A DNA stretch of 64,000 bases from Phaeobacter sp. G2 (GTDB lineage Bacteria; Pseudomonadota; Alphaproteobacteria; Rhodobacterales; Rhodobacteraceae), in the NCBI GenBank assembly GCA_025163595.1, contig CP104100.1:620001-684000 (forward strand). Direction: 5' to 3'. Under the pieces are notes generated by a model, which ran no database searches, was not told the origin of the DNA, and was given only the letters and a program-made list of their open reading frames with translations. Positions within the stretch are counted from its first letter, which is position 1. Every line of letters starts with the position of its first letter. Below, in pieces: positions 56,301 through 64,000 of this stretch. Made by a program: the position numbers and the translations under genes.

Positions 56301-57638
56301 GTTCTGATTGTTGGTCGTAACATGAAGATGATCATCCAGGACGAACACGGTGAAGAACGCGCCAGCCACAAGCTGAGCTACGGTTCCAAACTCTTCGTCA
56401 AGGCCGGTCAGCAGATTGCCCGTGGTGACAAACTGTTCGAATGGGATCCCTATACTCTGCCAATCATCGCCGAAAAATCCGGTACGACAAAATATGTCGA
56501 TCTGGTTTCGGGTATCGCTGTGCGCGATGAAACCGATGAAGCAACAGGTATGACCCAGAAGATCGTGATCGACTGGCGCGCCGCCCCCAAAGGCAGCGAA
56601 CTCAAGCCTGAGATCATTCTGGTGGACAGCGATGGCGAGCCTATGCGTCTCGACAATGGCAACCCTGTGACCTACCCGATGTCTGTGGATGCGGTTCTCT
56701 CGGTTGAGGATGGCGAAGCGGTTCAGGCTGGTGACGTTGTTGCGCGTATCCCGCGTGAAGGCGCCAAGACCAAGGACATTACCGGTGGTCTGCCACGGGT
56801 TGCGGAACTGTTCGAAGCCCGTCGTCCCAAGGATCACGCCATCATCGCCGAACTGGATGGTTACGTGCGCTTTGGCCGCGACTACAAGAACAAGCGCCGC
56901 ATCGCCATTGATCCTGCGGATGAGTCGCTGGATGCCGTCGAATACATGGTGCCCAAGGGTAAGCACATTCCTGTTCAGGAAGGTGACTTTGTCCAGAAGG
57001 GTGACTACATCATGGACGGTAACCCAGCACCGCATGACATCCTTGGCATCATGGGTGTCGAAGCCCTGGCGAACTACATGATCGACGAAGTGCAGGACGT
57101 GTATCGCCTGCAGGGTGTGAAGATCAACGATAAGCACATCGAAGTCATCGTGCGCCAGATGCTGCAGAAATGGGAGATCTCGGACTCGGGTGAAACCACA
57201 CTGCTCAAAGGCGAACATGTGGATAAGGCAGAGTTCATCGCAGCCAATGAAAAAGCGCTGTCGCGCAACAAGCGTCCTGCCAAGGGCGCGCCGATCCTGC
57301 TTGGGATCACCAAGGCATCGTTGCAGACACGTTCCTTCATCTCGGCGGCCTCCTTCCAGGAGACCACCCGGGTTCTGACCGAAGCTTCGGTTCAGGGTAA
57401 GAAGGATAAACTGGTTGGCCTGAAAGAGAACGTCATCGTTGGCCGTCTGATCCCAGCCGGGACAGGTGGGGCAACCCAGCGCGTTCGCACGATCGCTCAG
57501 GGTCGCGACAATGTGGTTCTTGAGGCCCGTCGCGAAGAAGCCGAAGCCGCCGCCGCACTGGCAGCGCCTGTGGCGGAAAGCGACCTGGCAAGCGATACCT
57601 TCGACAATCTGGTGGAGACACCGGAAAGCCGCGATTGA
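53397..57638 (+). CDS. rpoC: DNA-directed RNA polymerase beta' subunit
   Basis: The 1413-residue subunit holds the catalytic Mg site in [20 protein letters not shown]. The N-terminal zinc site is [20 protein letters not shown], and the second zinc cluster has [19 protein letters not shown] with an upstream Cys (RDRDCGTEN). The bridge-helix/trigger-loop region includes [20 protein letters not shown] and [16 protein letters not shown]. The start at 53397 has GAGGAAA upstream. A strong terminator follows, ending the rplJL-rpoBC unit. Confidence 0.98.
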   Translation: MNQEITNNPFNPLTPTKVFDEIKVSLASPERILSWSYGEIKKPETINYRTFKPERDGLFCARIFGPIKDYECLCGKYKRMKYRGVVCEKCGVEVTLQKVRRERMGHIELAAPVAHIWFLKSLPSRIGLMLDMTLRDLERVLYFENYVVIEPGLTDLTYGQMMTEEEYMDAQDAYGMDAFTANIGAEAIREMLAAIDLDSEAEHLRAELAEATGELKPKKIIKRLKVVESFLESGNRPEWMIMTVIPVIPPELRPLVPLDGGRFATSDLNDLYRRVINRNNRLKRLIELRAPDIIVRNEKRMLQESVDALFDNGRRGRVITGANKRPLKSLSDMLKGKQGRFRQNLLGKRVDFSGRSVIVTGPELKLHQCGLPKKMALELFKPFIYSRLEAKGLSSTVKQAKKLVEKERPEVWDILDEVIREHPVMLNRAPTLHRLGIQAFEPTLIEGKAIQLHPLVCSAFNADFDGDQMAVHVPLSLEAQLEARVLMMSTNNVLSPANGAPIIVPSQDMILGLYYVTLDREGMIGEGKVFGTIEEVQHALDAGEVHLHSRVTARITQIDDEGNEVLQRFETTPGRVLLGALLPKNAKAPFELVNRLLRKKEVQQVIDTVYRYCGQKESVIFCDQIMTMGFREAFKAGISFGKDDMVVPETKWPIVNETRSLVKDFEQQYMDGLITQGEKYNKVVDAWSKCNDRVTDAMMTTISTSKRHDDGSEAEPNSVYMMAHSGARGSVTQMKQLGGMRGLMAKPNGDIIETPIISNFKEGLSVLEYFNSTHGARKGLSDTALKTANSGYLTRRLVDVAQDCIVRDRDCGTENSITASAAVNDGEVVASLGERILGRVTAEDVKRPGTEEILAASGQLIDERLADTIEEAGVQTMRIRSPLTCEAEEGVCAMCYGRDLARGTMVNTGEAVGIIAAQSIGEPGTQLTMRTFHIGGVAQGGQQSFQEASHDGKIVYENENTLKNSDGDVLIVGRNMKMIIQDEHGEERASHKLSYGSKLFVKAGQQIARGDKLFEWDPYTLPIIAEKSGTTKYVDLVSGIAVRDETDEATGMTQKIVIDWRAAPKGSELKPEIILVDSDGEPMRLDNGNPVTYPMSVDAVLSVEDGEAVQAGDVVARIPREGAKTKDITGGLPRVAELFEARRPKDHAIIAELDGYVRFGRDYKNKRRIAIDPADESLDAVEYMVPKGKHIPVQEGDFVQKGDYIMDGNPAPHDILGIMGVEALANYMIDEVQDVYRLQGVKINDKHIEVIVRQMLQKWEISDSGETTLLKGEHVDKAEFIAANEKALSRNKRPAKGAPILLGITKASLQTRSFISAASFQETTRVLTEASVQGKKDKLVGLKENVIVGRLIPAGTGGATQRVRTIAQGRDNVVLEARREEAEAAAALAAPVAESDLASDTFDNLVETPESRD

Positions 57639-57672
57639 GCTCAGGCGCCCTACGGCACTGACGAATGAGATT

Positions 57673-57708
57673 GAAACCCCCGCGCTTTGGTGCGGGGGTT
57701 TCTTTTTG
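57673..57708 (+). terminator. Terminator of rpoBC
   Basis: An 11-bp stem GAAACCCCCGC/GCGGGGGTTTC (57673-57683 with 57692-57702) followed by TTTTTG, 34 bases after the rpoC stop. Canonical. Confidence 0.95.
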
Positions 57709-57758
57709 TGCTTGCCAGCCCCATGGGCTATTTAGACACTGCAGGGGCAAGGGGCGCG

Positions 57759-58565
57759 ATGATGCAGAGCATGAACATGGTGGGACTGGTGCGTTTTTCA
57801 GTGCTGACGCCGACCTATTACTCTGAACGGTTTGCCAACCTGAAACAGACCGCTCGGCATCTGTTCAACCCGGACCGAATGGAGCTGCGTTTCAGCGTTT
57901 TTGAGAACCTTTGCCTGCCATCGCTGGTGCGCCAGAGTGATCCGAATTTTGATCTGGTGGTGCTGACCGCCAAGGCAATGCCCGAGCTCTACCTCAATCG
58001 GTTGGCTGATCTTTTGGCGCCTTATGACAATATCCACCTGCGCCCTGTGGGGACGCGCAACCACTACCGGTTGTTGAAACAGGGCTATGACTCGGTGCCG
58101 TCACAGGGCGCCAGCCACCGCATTCTGTTTCGCCTGGATGATGATGACGCGGTGGACCTGGATTTTGTCCGCCGCACCCGTCGGTTGGCCGCGGGGCTGC
58201 TGCCGTTGCAACCAGCCGAGACCTCTTTTGTGATCGCCCATAATCGCGGGTTTTATTTGCAAGCCACCCCAGATGGCCCGCAGGTGTTTGATGCCATTGA
58301 GCAAGCGCCCCTGTCAGCGGGCACCGCGCTGGTGACCCCGGTGGAGAGCGGTGCCAATCCCTATAGGTTCAACCACCGCAGACTGGCGCGGCACTATAAT
58401 CTCTATTCGGATATGCAGGTGCCTGCCTATATCCGTACGATCCATGGGGATAACAAATCCGAACCGGCGCAAACCGGCATTACTGGCCGGATGGACCCCG
58501 ACGAAATCGACGCCAGTCTACAGGCCCATTTTGGCCAGAGCCTCGCGGCCTTAAAGGGGCTTTGA
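57759..58565 (+). CDS. Putative rhamnosyltransferase-family protein (Rhamno_transf), copy 1
   Basis: The 268-residue protein matches the Rhamno_transf family found mainly in Rhodobacteraceae. Visible marks are GLVRFSVLTPTY, FSVFENLCLPSLVRQSDPNF, then FDLVVLTAKAMPELYLNRLA, and the DDDD-type acidic cluster in RILFRLDDDDAVDLDFVRR, which resembles the DXD metal site of glycosyltransferases; IRTIHGDNKSEP is near the end. It is probably a cytosolic or peripheral glycosyltransferase with unknown acceptor. ATG at 57762 is an equal alternative start. Three bases separate it from the EamA gene. Confidence 0.75.
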   Translation: MMQSMNMVGLVRFSVLTPTYYSERFANLKQTARHLFNPDRMELRFSVFENLCLPSLVRQSDPNFDLVVLTAKAMPELYLNRLADLLAPYDNIHLRPVGTRNHYRLLKQGYDSVPSQGASHRILFRLDDDDAVDLDFVRRTRRLAAGLLPLQPAETSFVIAHNRGFYLQATPDGPQVFDAIEQAPLSAGTALVTPVESGANPYRFNHRRLARHYNLYSDMQVPAYIRTIHGDNKSEPAQTGITGRMDPDEIDASLQAHFGQSLAALKGL

Positions 58566-58568
58566 GCC

Positions 58569-59435
58569 ATGACACCCAATCACAAAGGCGCGCTGTTCAT
58601 GATGGGGGCCATGGCGGCCTTTACCTTTAACGACACATTGGTCAAGGGGGTGGGAGACGCGCTGCCGCTGTCGCAGATCCTGGTTCTGCGCGGCGCCATG
58701 GCCTCGCTGTTGATCTATGCCTTTGCCCGTTACCAGGGCAGCCTGCGTTTTCGGCTGAGCCGCCGGGACTGGGGCCTGGTGGGCCTGCGCTGTCTGGCCG
58801 AAGGCGGCGCCACCTTCCTGTTCCTGACGGCGCTGATGCAGATGCCAATTGCCAATATCACCGCAGTTTTGCAGATGTTGCCCCTGACCGTCACCCTAGG
58901 CGCATCCCTGTTGTTCCAAGAGCCAGTGGGCTGGCGCCGCATGGTGGCGATCCTGGTTGGCTTTTGCGGTATGTTGATGATTGTGCGGCCGGGACCGGGC
59001 GGCTTTGAACCGGCCTCGGTCTATGCGCTGGGGGCGGTGGCCTGTGTCACCCTGCGGGATCTGTCAACGCGGCGGATGTCTGCAAATGTGCCCTCGATGA
59101 CGGTGACGGTTCTGGCCTCCTTTTCGGTGCTGGGATTTGGCATCGGCTATAGTTTCTTTCAGGACTGGGTGCCTGTTTCCACCGGGCAGGTGGGTCTGTT
59201 GGCCGGCGCGGCCTGCATCATTTTGTTGGGCTATCTTGGCTCGGTGATGGCAATGCGGGTTGGCGATGTCGCGGTGGTGTCGCCGTTTCGCTACACCGGG
59301 TTGTTGTGGGCGCTGATCCTGGGCTGGCTGGTCTTTGGTGACTGGCCGGACCAGTTGACCCTGATGGGTGCCACCCTGGTGGTGGCAGCTGGCCTGTTCA
59401 CCCTGTACCGGGAACGGCAGCAGACCAGTGGCTAG
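58569..59435 (+). CDS. EamA/DMT-family transporter
   Basis: The 288-residue protein has ten predicted membrane helices in two EamA repeats, e.g. GALFMMGAMAAFTFNDTLVK at the start and a second repeat from ASVYALGAVACVTLRDLSTR. The conserved ALMQMPIANITAVLQMLPLT segment (helix 4) and PFRYTGLLWALILGWLVFGD (helix 9) are standard for drug/metabolite transporters. Substrate cannot be predicted. It is probably co-transcribed with the rhamnosyltransferase-like gene (three-base gap) and converges with the second such gene. Confidence 0.88.
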   Translation: MTPNHKGALFMMGAMAAFTFNDTLVKGVGDALPLSQILVLRGAMASLLIYAFARYQGSLRFRLSRRDWGLVGLRCLAEGGATFLFLTALMQMPIANITAVLQMLPLTVTLGASLLFQEPVGWRRMVAILVGFCGMLMIVRPGPGGFEPASVYALGAVACVTLRDLSTRRMSANVPSMTVTVLASFSVLGFGIGYSFFQDWVPVSTGQVGLLAGAACIILLGYLGSVMAMRVGDVAVVSPFRYTGLLWALILGWLVFGDWPDQLTLMGATLVVAAGLFTLYRERQQTSG

Positions 59436-59444
59436 GGCCGGCAG

Positions 59445-60254
59445 CTAGCTCTTGGCTGCAAAGATCCGGCGGACATCATCCTGGCGCAGGGCAAACCGGG
59501 CCTCAAAATCCGCTGCAAGCGCGTCATCTATCGGGGTGACCGGAACCGGCTTCACCTTCTTTTGCCGCGAGTCATTAAAGCCATTGTGGCTGCGCACAAA
59601 CATCGGCGCATCGCTAATGGTGACCGTGGGCATGAAGCGCAGGATCTTTTCGTGGGCAAAGTTCATGATGGTCAGCGGACAGTTCCCCTGCACATACATC
59701 CCCAAGGAGGCGACATAATAGGGCCGGTGAATTTCCGTTGCCGCAATCCCGGCAGCGCCTAATTCGGCGACATAGCCGCGATTAAAATCAACGGCCAGGG
59801 TTTTGCTTTTTGCAACCAGGCCAGGACAGTCCTGTAGGGTCTGGCGCAGGCGTTCGATAAAATCCACCGAGATGGCATCATCGTCATCATGGCGAAACTG
59901 CAGGCATGGCGCCTGCGGGTCGCGCCGCGCTGCATTCAGGATCTCTTTCATCACCTGGCGCTGCCTGCGCGGGGGCTCGGCATGGATGGTGATCTGGGGT
60001 ATATCAGCGCAAAGATCGCGCAGCCGCGAGACGTGATGGGCAGGCAGGCTGTCGCCAATCACGATGATCAGCTCAAAATCCTGATCGGTCTGCGTCCGCA
60101 GGCAGGGCAGGGCGATGGCCTCCATCAGCTGAAACCGCTCTTCCAGACGCGCTTCGGCGTAGAGAAAGGCAATGCGTTCTTCGATAGAGTCGTGTTCCAC
60201 CTGAAAACCGCCGATGGCAGGGTAGGAAAAACGGCAAAGACCAATAACCTGCAT
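59445..60254 (-). CDS. Putative rhamnosyltransferase-family protein (Rhamno_transf), copy 2
   Basis: The 269-residue protein is a divergent paralogue of the gene at 57759. Shared features are the start MQVIGLCRFSYPAIGGFQ, the CLRTQTDQDFELIIVIGDSL block and the acidic cluster LQFRHDDDDAISVDFIERL, plus a late VRSHNGFNDSRQKK. The start at 60254 is chosen because AGGAC precedes it and it fits copy 1; a longer form from 60305 is less likely. It faces the EamA gene and is divergent from the rpsL operon. Glycosyltransferase activity is inferred. Confidence 0.72.
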   Translation of the reverse strand: MQVIGLCRFSYPAIGGFQVEHDSIEERIAFLYAEARLEERFQLMEAIALPCLRTQTDQDFELIIVIGDSLPAHHVSRLRDLCADIPQITIHAEPPRRQRQVMKEILNAARRDPQAPCLQFRHDDDDAISVDFIERLRQTLQDCPGLVAKSKTLAVDFNRGYVAELGAAGIAATEIHRPYYVASLGMYVQGNCPLTIMNFAHEKILRFMPTVTISDAPMFVRSHNGFNDSRQKKVKPVPVTPIDDALAADFEARFALRQDDVRRIFAAKS

Positions 60255-60618
60255 GTGCGATGTCCTGAAAGGCTGTATTTTTTGGCAGTCAGCACAACTA
60301 TGCATGGCAAAGGCCGTGGCGCAAGCGGCTCTTCCTGCAGCGGGGGCTGCGGTGGAGTTGACAAGCCCCGCGACTCCCCATATACGCGCGCTTATCCGGC
60401 AACTCGGGGGTCGCCCCTATAGCCGAAATCTATATTGTTGTGGACCAAGGTCCGGGAACTTTTATCACCCGGACCCTCTGAAAAACCACCGCGTCGCTTA
60501 CCTCGGAATGGAAGCGATTGCGGTTTTTGCGCTTGCGGACGCTCAAGCGCAGGAAGACCTAGCCGTATGCTCATTCGGGCATGCATGACCAAAGTTGCGA
60601 AACGGGGAAAGAACCGGA
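60255..60618 (+). promoter_or_regulatory. str operon upstream and leader region (gene-free)
   Basis: This 364-base stretch has no gene. After the promoter at 60358-60386 the leader is about 225 bases and contains two clear hairpins: GGTCCGGG/CCCGGACC (60449-60456 with 60468-60475) and GCGCTTG/CAAGCGC (60529-60535 with 60544-60550). These may take part in S7-type autoregulation or RNA stability; the mechanism is not shown. Confidence 0.5.
60358..60386 (+). promoter_or_regulatory. Promoter of the rpsL-rpsG-fusA-tuf operon
   Basis: A perfect TTGACA (60358-60363), a 17-base spacer and TATACG (60381-60386) give one of the strongest promoter matches in the window, 232 bases upstream of rpsL. Confidence 0.75.
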
Positions 60619-60990
60619 ATGCCAACGATCCAACAGCTGATCCGCAAGCCGCGCCAGCCAAAAATCAAACGCTCCAAGTCGATGCACCTGGAGCAGTGCC
60701 CGCAGAAACGCGGCGTATGCACACGTGTTTACACCACCACACCTAAGAAACCGAACTCCGCGATGCGGAAAGTTGCCAAGGTTCGCCTGACCAACGGTTT
60801 TGAAGTGATCTCCTACATCCCAGGGGAAAGCCACAACCTTCAGGAGCACTCTGTGGTTCTGATCCGTGGCGGTCGTGTAAAAGACCTTCCCGGTGTCCGT
60901 TACCACATCCTGCGCGGTGTTCTGGATACCCAGGGCGTCAAAGACCGTAAACAACGTCGTTCGAAGTACGGCGCGAAGCGTCCTAAGTAA
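60619..60990 (+). CDS. rpsL: 30S ribosomal protein S12
   Basis: S12 sits at the decoding centre and controls accuracy. The 123-residue protein starts [20 protein letters not shown]. The loop residues tied to streptomycin response, [20 protein letters not shown] and [17 protein letters not shown], carry the wild-type lysines (E. coli Lys42 and Lys87 equivalents), so no resistance change is present. The start at 60619 is the universal one. It leads rpsL-rpsG-fusA-tuf. Confidence 0.98.
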   Translation: MPTIQQLIRKPRQPKIKRSKSMHLEQCPQKRGVCTRVYTTTPKKPNSAMRKVAKVRLTNGFEVISYIPGESHNLQEHSVVLIRGGRVKDLPGVRYHILRGVLDTQGVKDRKQRRSKYGAKRPK

Positions 60991-61476
<486 letters not shown>

Positions 61477-61497
61477 TTTCCAAAGGACATTAGACCA

Positions 61498-63615
61498 ATG
61501 GCACGCGAGTATACACTCAACCATTACCGTAACTTCGGCATCATGGCGCATATCGATGCAGGTAAAACCACCTGTTCCGAGCGCATCCTGTATTACACAG
61601 GCAAGTCCCACAACATTGGTGAGGTGCACGACGGTGCAGCCACCATGGACTGGATGGAGCAGGAGCAGGAACGCGGTATCACCATTACTTCGGCTGCGAC
61701 CACCACCTTCTGGGAACGCACCGAAGACGGCGAAAATGCGGACAGCGCCAAGCACCGTCTGAACATCATCGACACCCCCGGCCACGTTGACTTCACCATT
61801 GAAGTTGAGCGTTCGCTGGCGGTTCTCGATGGTGCTGTCTGTGTTCTGGACGCCAACGCCGGTGTTGAACCCCAGACCGAAACCGTGTGGCGTCAGGCTG
61901 ACCGCTACAAGGTTCCACGTATGGTTTTTGTCAACAAGATGGACAAAATCGGCGCGGACTTCTTCAACTGCGTTCACATGATCGAAGACCGTACCGGTGC
62001 AATTGCTGTTCCGGTTGCTTTCCCGATTGGTGCAGAAACCGAGCTGGAAGGCCTGGTTGACCTGGTCACCATGGAAGAATGGCTGTGGCAGGGTGAAGAC
62101 CTTGGTGCCTCCTGGATCAAAGCCCCCATCCGCGACAGCTTGAAAGAGCTGGCCGACGAATGGCGTGCGAAAATGATCGAGAACGCCGTCGAGCAAGACG
62201 ACGACGCCATGGAAGCCTACCTGGAAGGTGAAGAGCCCGACGTTCCAACTCTGCGTAAACTGCTGCGCAAGGGTACTCTGGCGCTGGCATTTGTGCCTGT
62301 TCTGGGTGGGTCTGCCTTCAAAAACAAAGGTGTTCAGCCGCTGCTGAATGCTGTGATCGACTATCTGCCCAGCCCGCTGGACGTTGTTGATTACATGGGC
62401 TTCAAACCAGGTGACGAAACAGAAACCCGTGACATCCCCCGCCGCGCGGATGATGACATGGCCTTCTCTGGCCTGGCGTTCAAAATCATGAACGACCCCT
62501 TTGTTGGCTCGCTGACCTTCACCCGGATCTATTCCGGTGTTCTGAACAAAGGCGACACCCTGCTGAACTCGACCAAAGGTCGTAAAGAGCGGGTTGGCCG
62601 GATGATGATGATGCACTCGAATGACCGTGAGGAAATCACGGAAGCATTCGCGGGCGACATTATCGCGCTGGCAGGTCTGAAAGACACCACCACAGGTGAC
62701 ACGCTCTGCGCCGTCAACGATCCGGTGGTTCTGGAAACCATGACCTTCCCCGATCCGGTTATCGAGATCGCGGTTGAGCCCAAGACCAAAGCCGACCAAG
62801 AGAAAATGTCTCAAGGTCTGGGTCGTCTGGCTGCTGAAGATCCATCCTTCCGTGTGGAGACCGACATCGAGTCCGGTCAGACCATCATGAAGGGCATGGG
62901 CGAACTGCACCTGGACATCCTGGTTGACCGTCTCAAGCGGGAATTCAAGGTTGAAGCCAACATTGGTGCGCCTCAGGTTGCCTACAGTGAAACCATCGGT
63001 CACGAAGTTGAACATACCTACACCCACAAGAAACAGTCGGGTGGTTCGGGTCAGTTCGGCGAAGTGAAGATGATCATCTCCCCCACCGAAGCAGGCGAAG
63101 GCTATTCCTTCGAATCCCGCATCGTTGGCGGCGCGGTTCCAAAAGAATACATCCCAGGTGTCGAAAAAGGCATCAACTCGGTGATGGATTCTGGCCCGCT
63201 TGCAGGCTTCCCTGTGATCGACTTCAAAGTTGCTCTGATCGACGGTAAGTTCCACGATGTGGACTCCTCGGTTCTGGCCTTTGAAATCGCCGCTCGGATG
63301 TGTATGCGTGAAGGCATGCGTCTTGCTGGCGCCAAGCTGCTTGAGCCTATCATGAAGGTGGAAGTGATCACGCCAGAAGAGTATACTGGTGGTATCATTG
63401 GTGATCTGACCTCCCGTCGTGGTCAGGTGTCCGGCCAGGAACCCCGTGGCAACGCGATTGCGATCGAAGCAAACGTGCCGCTGGCGAACATGTTCGGCTA
63501 CATTAACACCCTGCGTTCGATGAGCTCGGGCCGCGCCCAGTTCACCATGCAGTTCTCGCATTACGATCCCGTACCGCAGAACATCTCGGACGAAATCCAG
63601 GCAAAATTCGCGTAA
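61498..63615 (+). CDS. fusA: Translation elongation factor G
   Basis: EF-G drives tRNA-mRNA translocation and, with RRF, ribosome recycling. The 705-residue protein has G1 [19 protein letters not shown], the switch region [21 protein letters not shown]3 [17 protein letters not shown] and G4 [11 protein letters not shown], then domains II-V, with [20 protein letters not shown] in domain IV. This is the canonical single-function form of normal length. tuf copy two follows 63 bases later. Confidence 0.98.
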   Translation: MAREYTLNHYRNFGIMAHIDAGKTTCSERILYYTGKSHNIGEVHDGAATMDWMEQEQERGITITSAATTTFWERTEDGENADSAKHRLNIIDTPGHVDFTIEVERSLAVLDGAVCVLDANAGVEPQTETVWRQADRYKVPRMVFVNKMDKIGADFFNCVHMIEDRTGAIAVPVAFPIGAETELEGLVDLVTMEEWLWQGEDLGASWIKAPIRDSLKELADEWRAKMIENAVEQDDDAMEAYLEGEEPDVPTLRKLLRKGTLALAFVPVLGGSAFKNKGVQPLLNAVIDYLPSPLDVVDYMGFKPGDETETRDIPRRADDDMAFSGLAFKIMNDPFVGSLTFTRIYSGVLNKGDTLLNSTKGRKERVGRMMMMHSNDREEITEAFAGDIIALAGLKDTTTGDTLCAVNDPVVLETMTFPDPVIEIAVEPKTKADQEKMSQGLGRLAAEDPSFRVETDIESGQTIMKGMGELHLDILVDRLKREFKVEANIGAPQVAYSETIGHEVEHTYTHKKQSGGSGQFGEVKMIISPTEAGEGYSFESRIVGGAVPKEYIPGVEKGINSVMDSGPLAGFPVIDFKVALIDGKFHDVDSSVLAFEIAARMCMREGMRLAGAKLLEPIMKVEVITPEEYTGGIIGDLTSRRGQVSGQEPRGNAIAIEANVPLANMFGYINTLRSMSSGRAQFTMQFSHYDPVPQNISDEIQAKFA

Positions 63616-63678
63616 GCGACAAGACATTGGAAGGGTCGCAATTATTGCGAGCCTTCCTCAATAACAAAGGAGGCCATC

Positions 63679-64000
63679 ATGGCTAAGGAAAAGTTTGAAC
63701 GTAATAAGCCACACGTCAACATCGGCACCATCGGCCACGTTGACCACGGTAAAACCACTCTGACCGCAGCGATCACCAAATACTTTGGTGACTTCAAAGC
63801 CTACGACCAGATCGACGGCGCACCAGAAGAAAAAGCCCGCGGCATCACCATCTCGACGGCGCACGTTGAGTATGAAACCGAGACTCGCCACTACGCGCAC
63901 GTCGACTGCCCCGGCCACGCTGACTATGTGAAAAACATGATCACCGGTGCGGCGCAGATGGATGGCGCCATCCTGGTTGTGAACGCGGCTGACGGCCCAA
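63679..64000 (+). CDS. tuf: Translation elongation factor Tu, second copy (3' end outside window)
   Basis: The first 107 codons of a second EF-Tu gene, in the classical place after fusA, with AAAGGAGG as a strong ribosome binding site. The visible protein is identical to the first 107 residues of the copy at 35174, including [10 protein letters not shown] and [12 protein letters not shown]. Over these 322 bases I see only two silent differences. Such identity between copies 28 kb apart points to gene conversion. Confidence 0.97.
   Translation, partial: MAKEKFERNKPHVNIGTIGHVDHGKTTLTAAITKYFGDFKAYDQIDGAPEEKARGITISTAHVEYETETRHYAHVDCPGHADYVKNMITGAAQMDGAILVVNAADGP

Noticed and set aside
54579..57218. 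Long minus-strand open frame opposite rpoC
   Set aside because: It is an antisense shadow of a highly codon-biased gene; the product is His/Phe-rich with no known motif.

Overview
This window is chromosomal DNA from an alphaproteobacterium, almost certainly a marine Roseobacter-group member of the Rhodobacterales (Phaeobacter/Ruegeria/Leisingera-like). The call rests on gene order (pckA divergent from chvI-chvG-hprK-rapZ-ptsIIA-ptsH; rpoZ-rsh-DUF2062-pdxJ-acpS-lepB-rnc-era-recO), on a 1413-residue RpoC and 1378-residue RpoB of alphaproteobacterial type, on family-restricted proteins (DUF1491, DUF6473, Rhamno_transf pair) and on a methylsuccinyl-CoA dehydrogenase of the ethylmalonyl-CoA pathway. 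Species was not determined.

Layout. 1-1.7 kb: the end of a hybrid sensor/regulator, a terminator and a NYN-domain protein. 1.7-11.4 kb: a co-directional housekeeping run (folK, rpoZ, rsh, DUF2062, pdxJ, a secreted protein, acpS, lepB, rnc, era, DUF1491, recO). 11.4-17.4 kb: an SGNH lipoprotein, mcd, a TSUP permease, a CDF metal transporter and dgt. 17.4-24.8 kb: pckA, then the ChvI/ChvG two-component system with the incomplete regulatory PTS. 25-31.6 kb: hydroxyacyl-CoA dehydrogenase, DUF6473, etfBA, cob(I)alamin adenosyltransferase, a HIG1-type membrane protein, an SDR and an SH3 protein. 31.9-38 kb: parC, a lipoprotein, the first tuf copy, a membrane protein and an acyltransferase. 38.2-64 kb: the transcription/translation supercluster (tRNA-Trp, secE, nusG, rplKA, rplJL, rpoBC, rpsL, rpsG, fusA, second tuf), with two accessory insertions.

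How genes work together. Mcd, the hydroxyacyl-CoA dehydrogenase, ETF and the B12 adenosyltransferase can serve acetyl-CoA assimilation through the ethylmalonyl-CoA pathway (Mcd donates electrons to ETF; the pathway mutases need adenosylcobalamin). Their upstream regions carry TTGCA(A)-centred motifs that may reflect shared control. PckA next to ChvIG/HprK/RapZ/HPr couples gluconeogenesis to carbon and envelope sensing.

The most unusual area is 38.25-44.24 kb. A decayed tyrosine-recombinase C-terminus (catalytic Tyr replaced by Asn) lies just 3' of tRNA-Trp. It is followed by a sulfotransferase-like protein, a TPR/O-GlcNAc-transferase-like protein, a GSCFA protein and an overlapping GDSH-motif protein, all placed between tRNA-Trp and secE. 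This looks like an old island carrying a surface-glycan or protein-modification module. A second small insertion (two Rhamno_transf paralogues around an EamA permease) separates rpoC from rpsL. I saw no CRISPR array, intact IS element, prophage or defence system. The function of the island module is inference.
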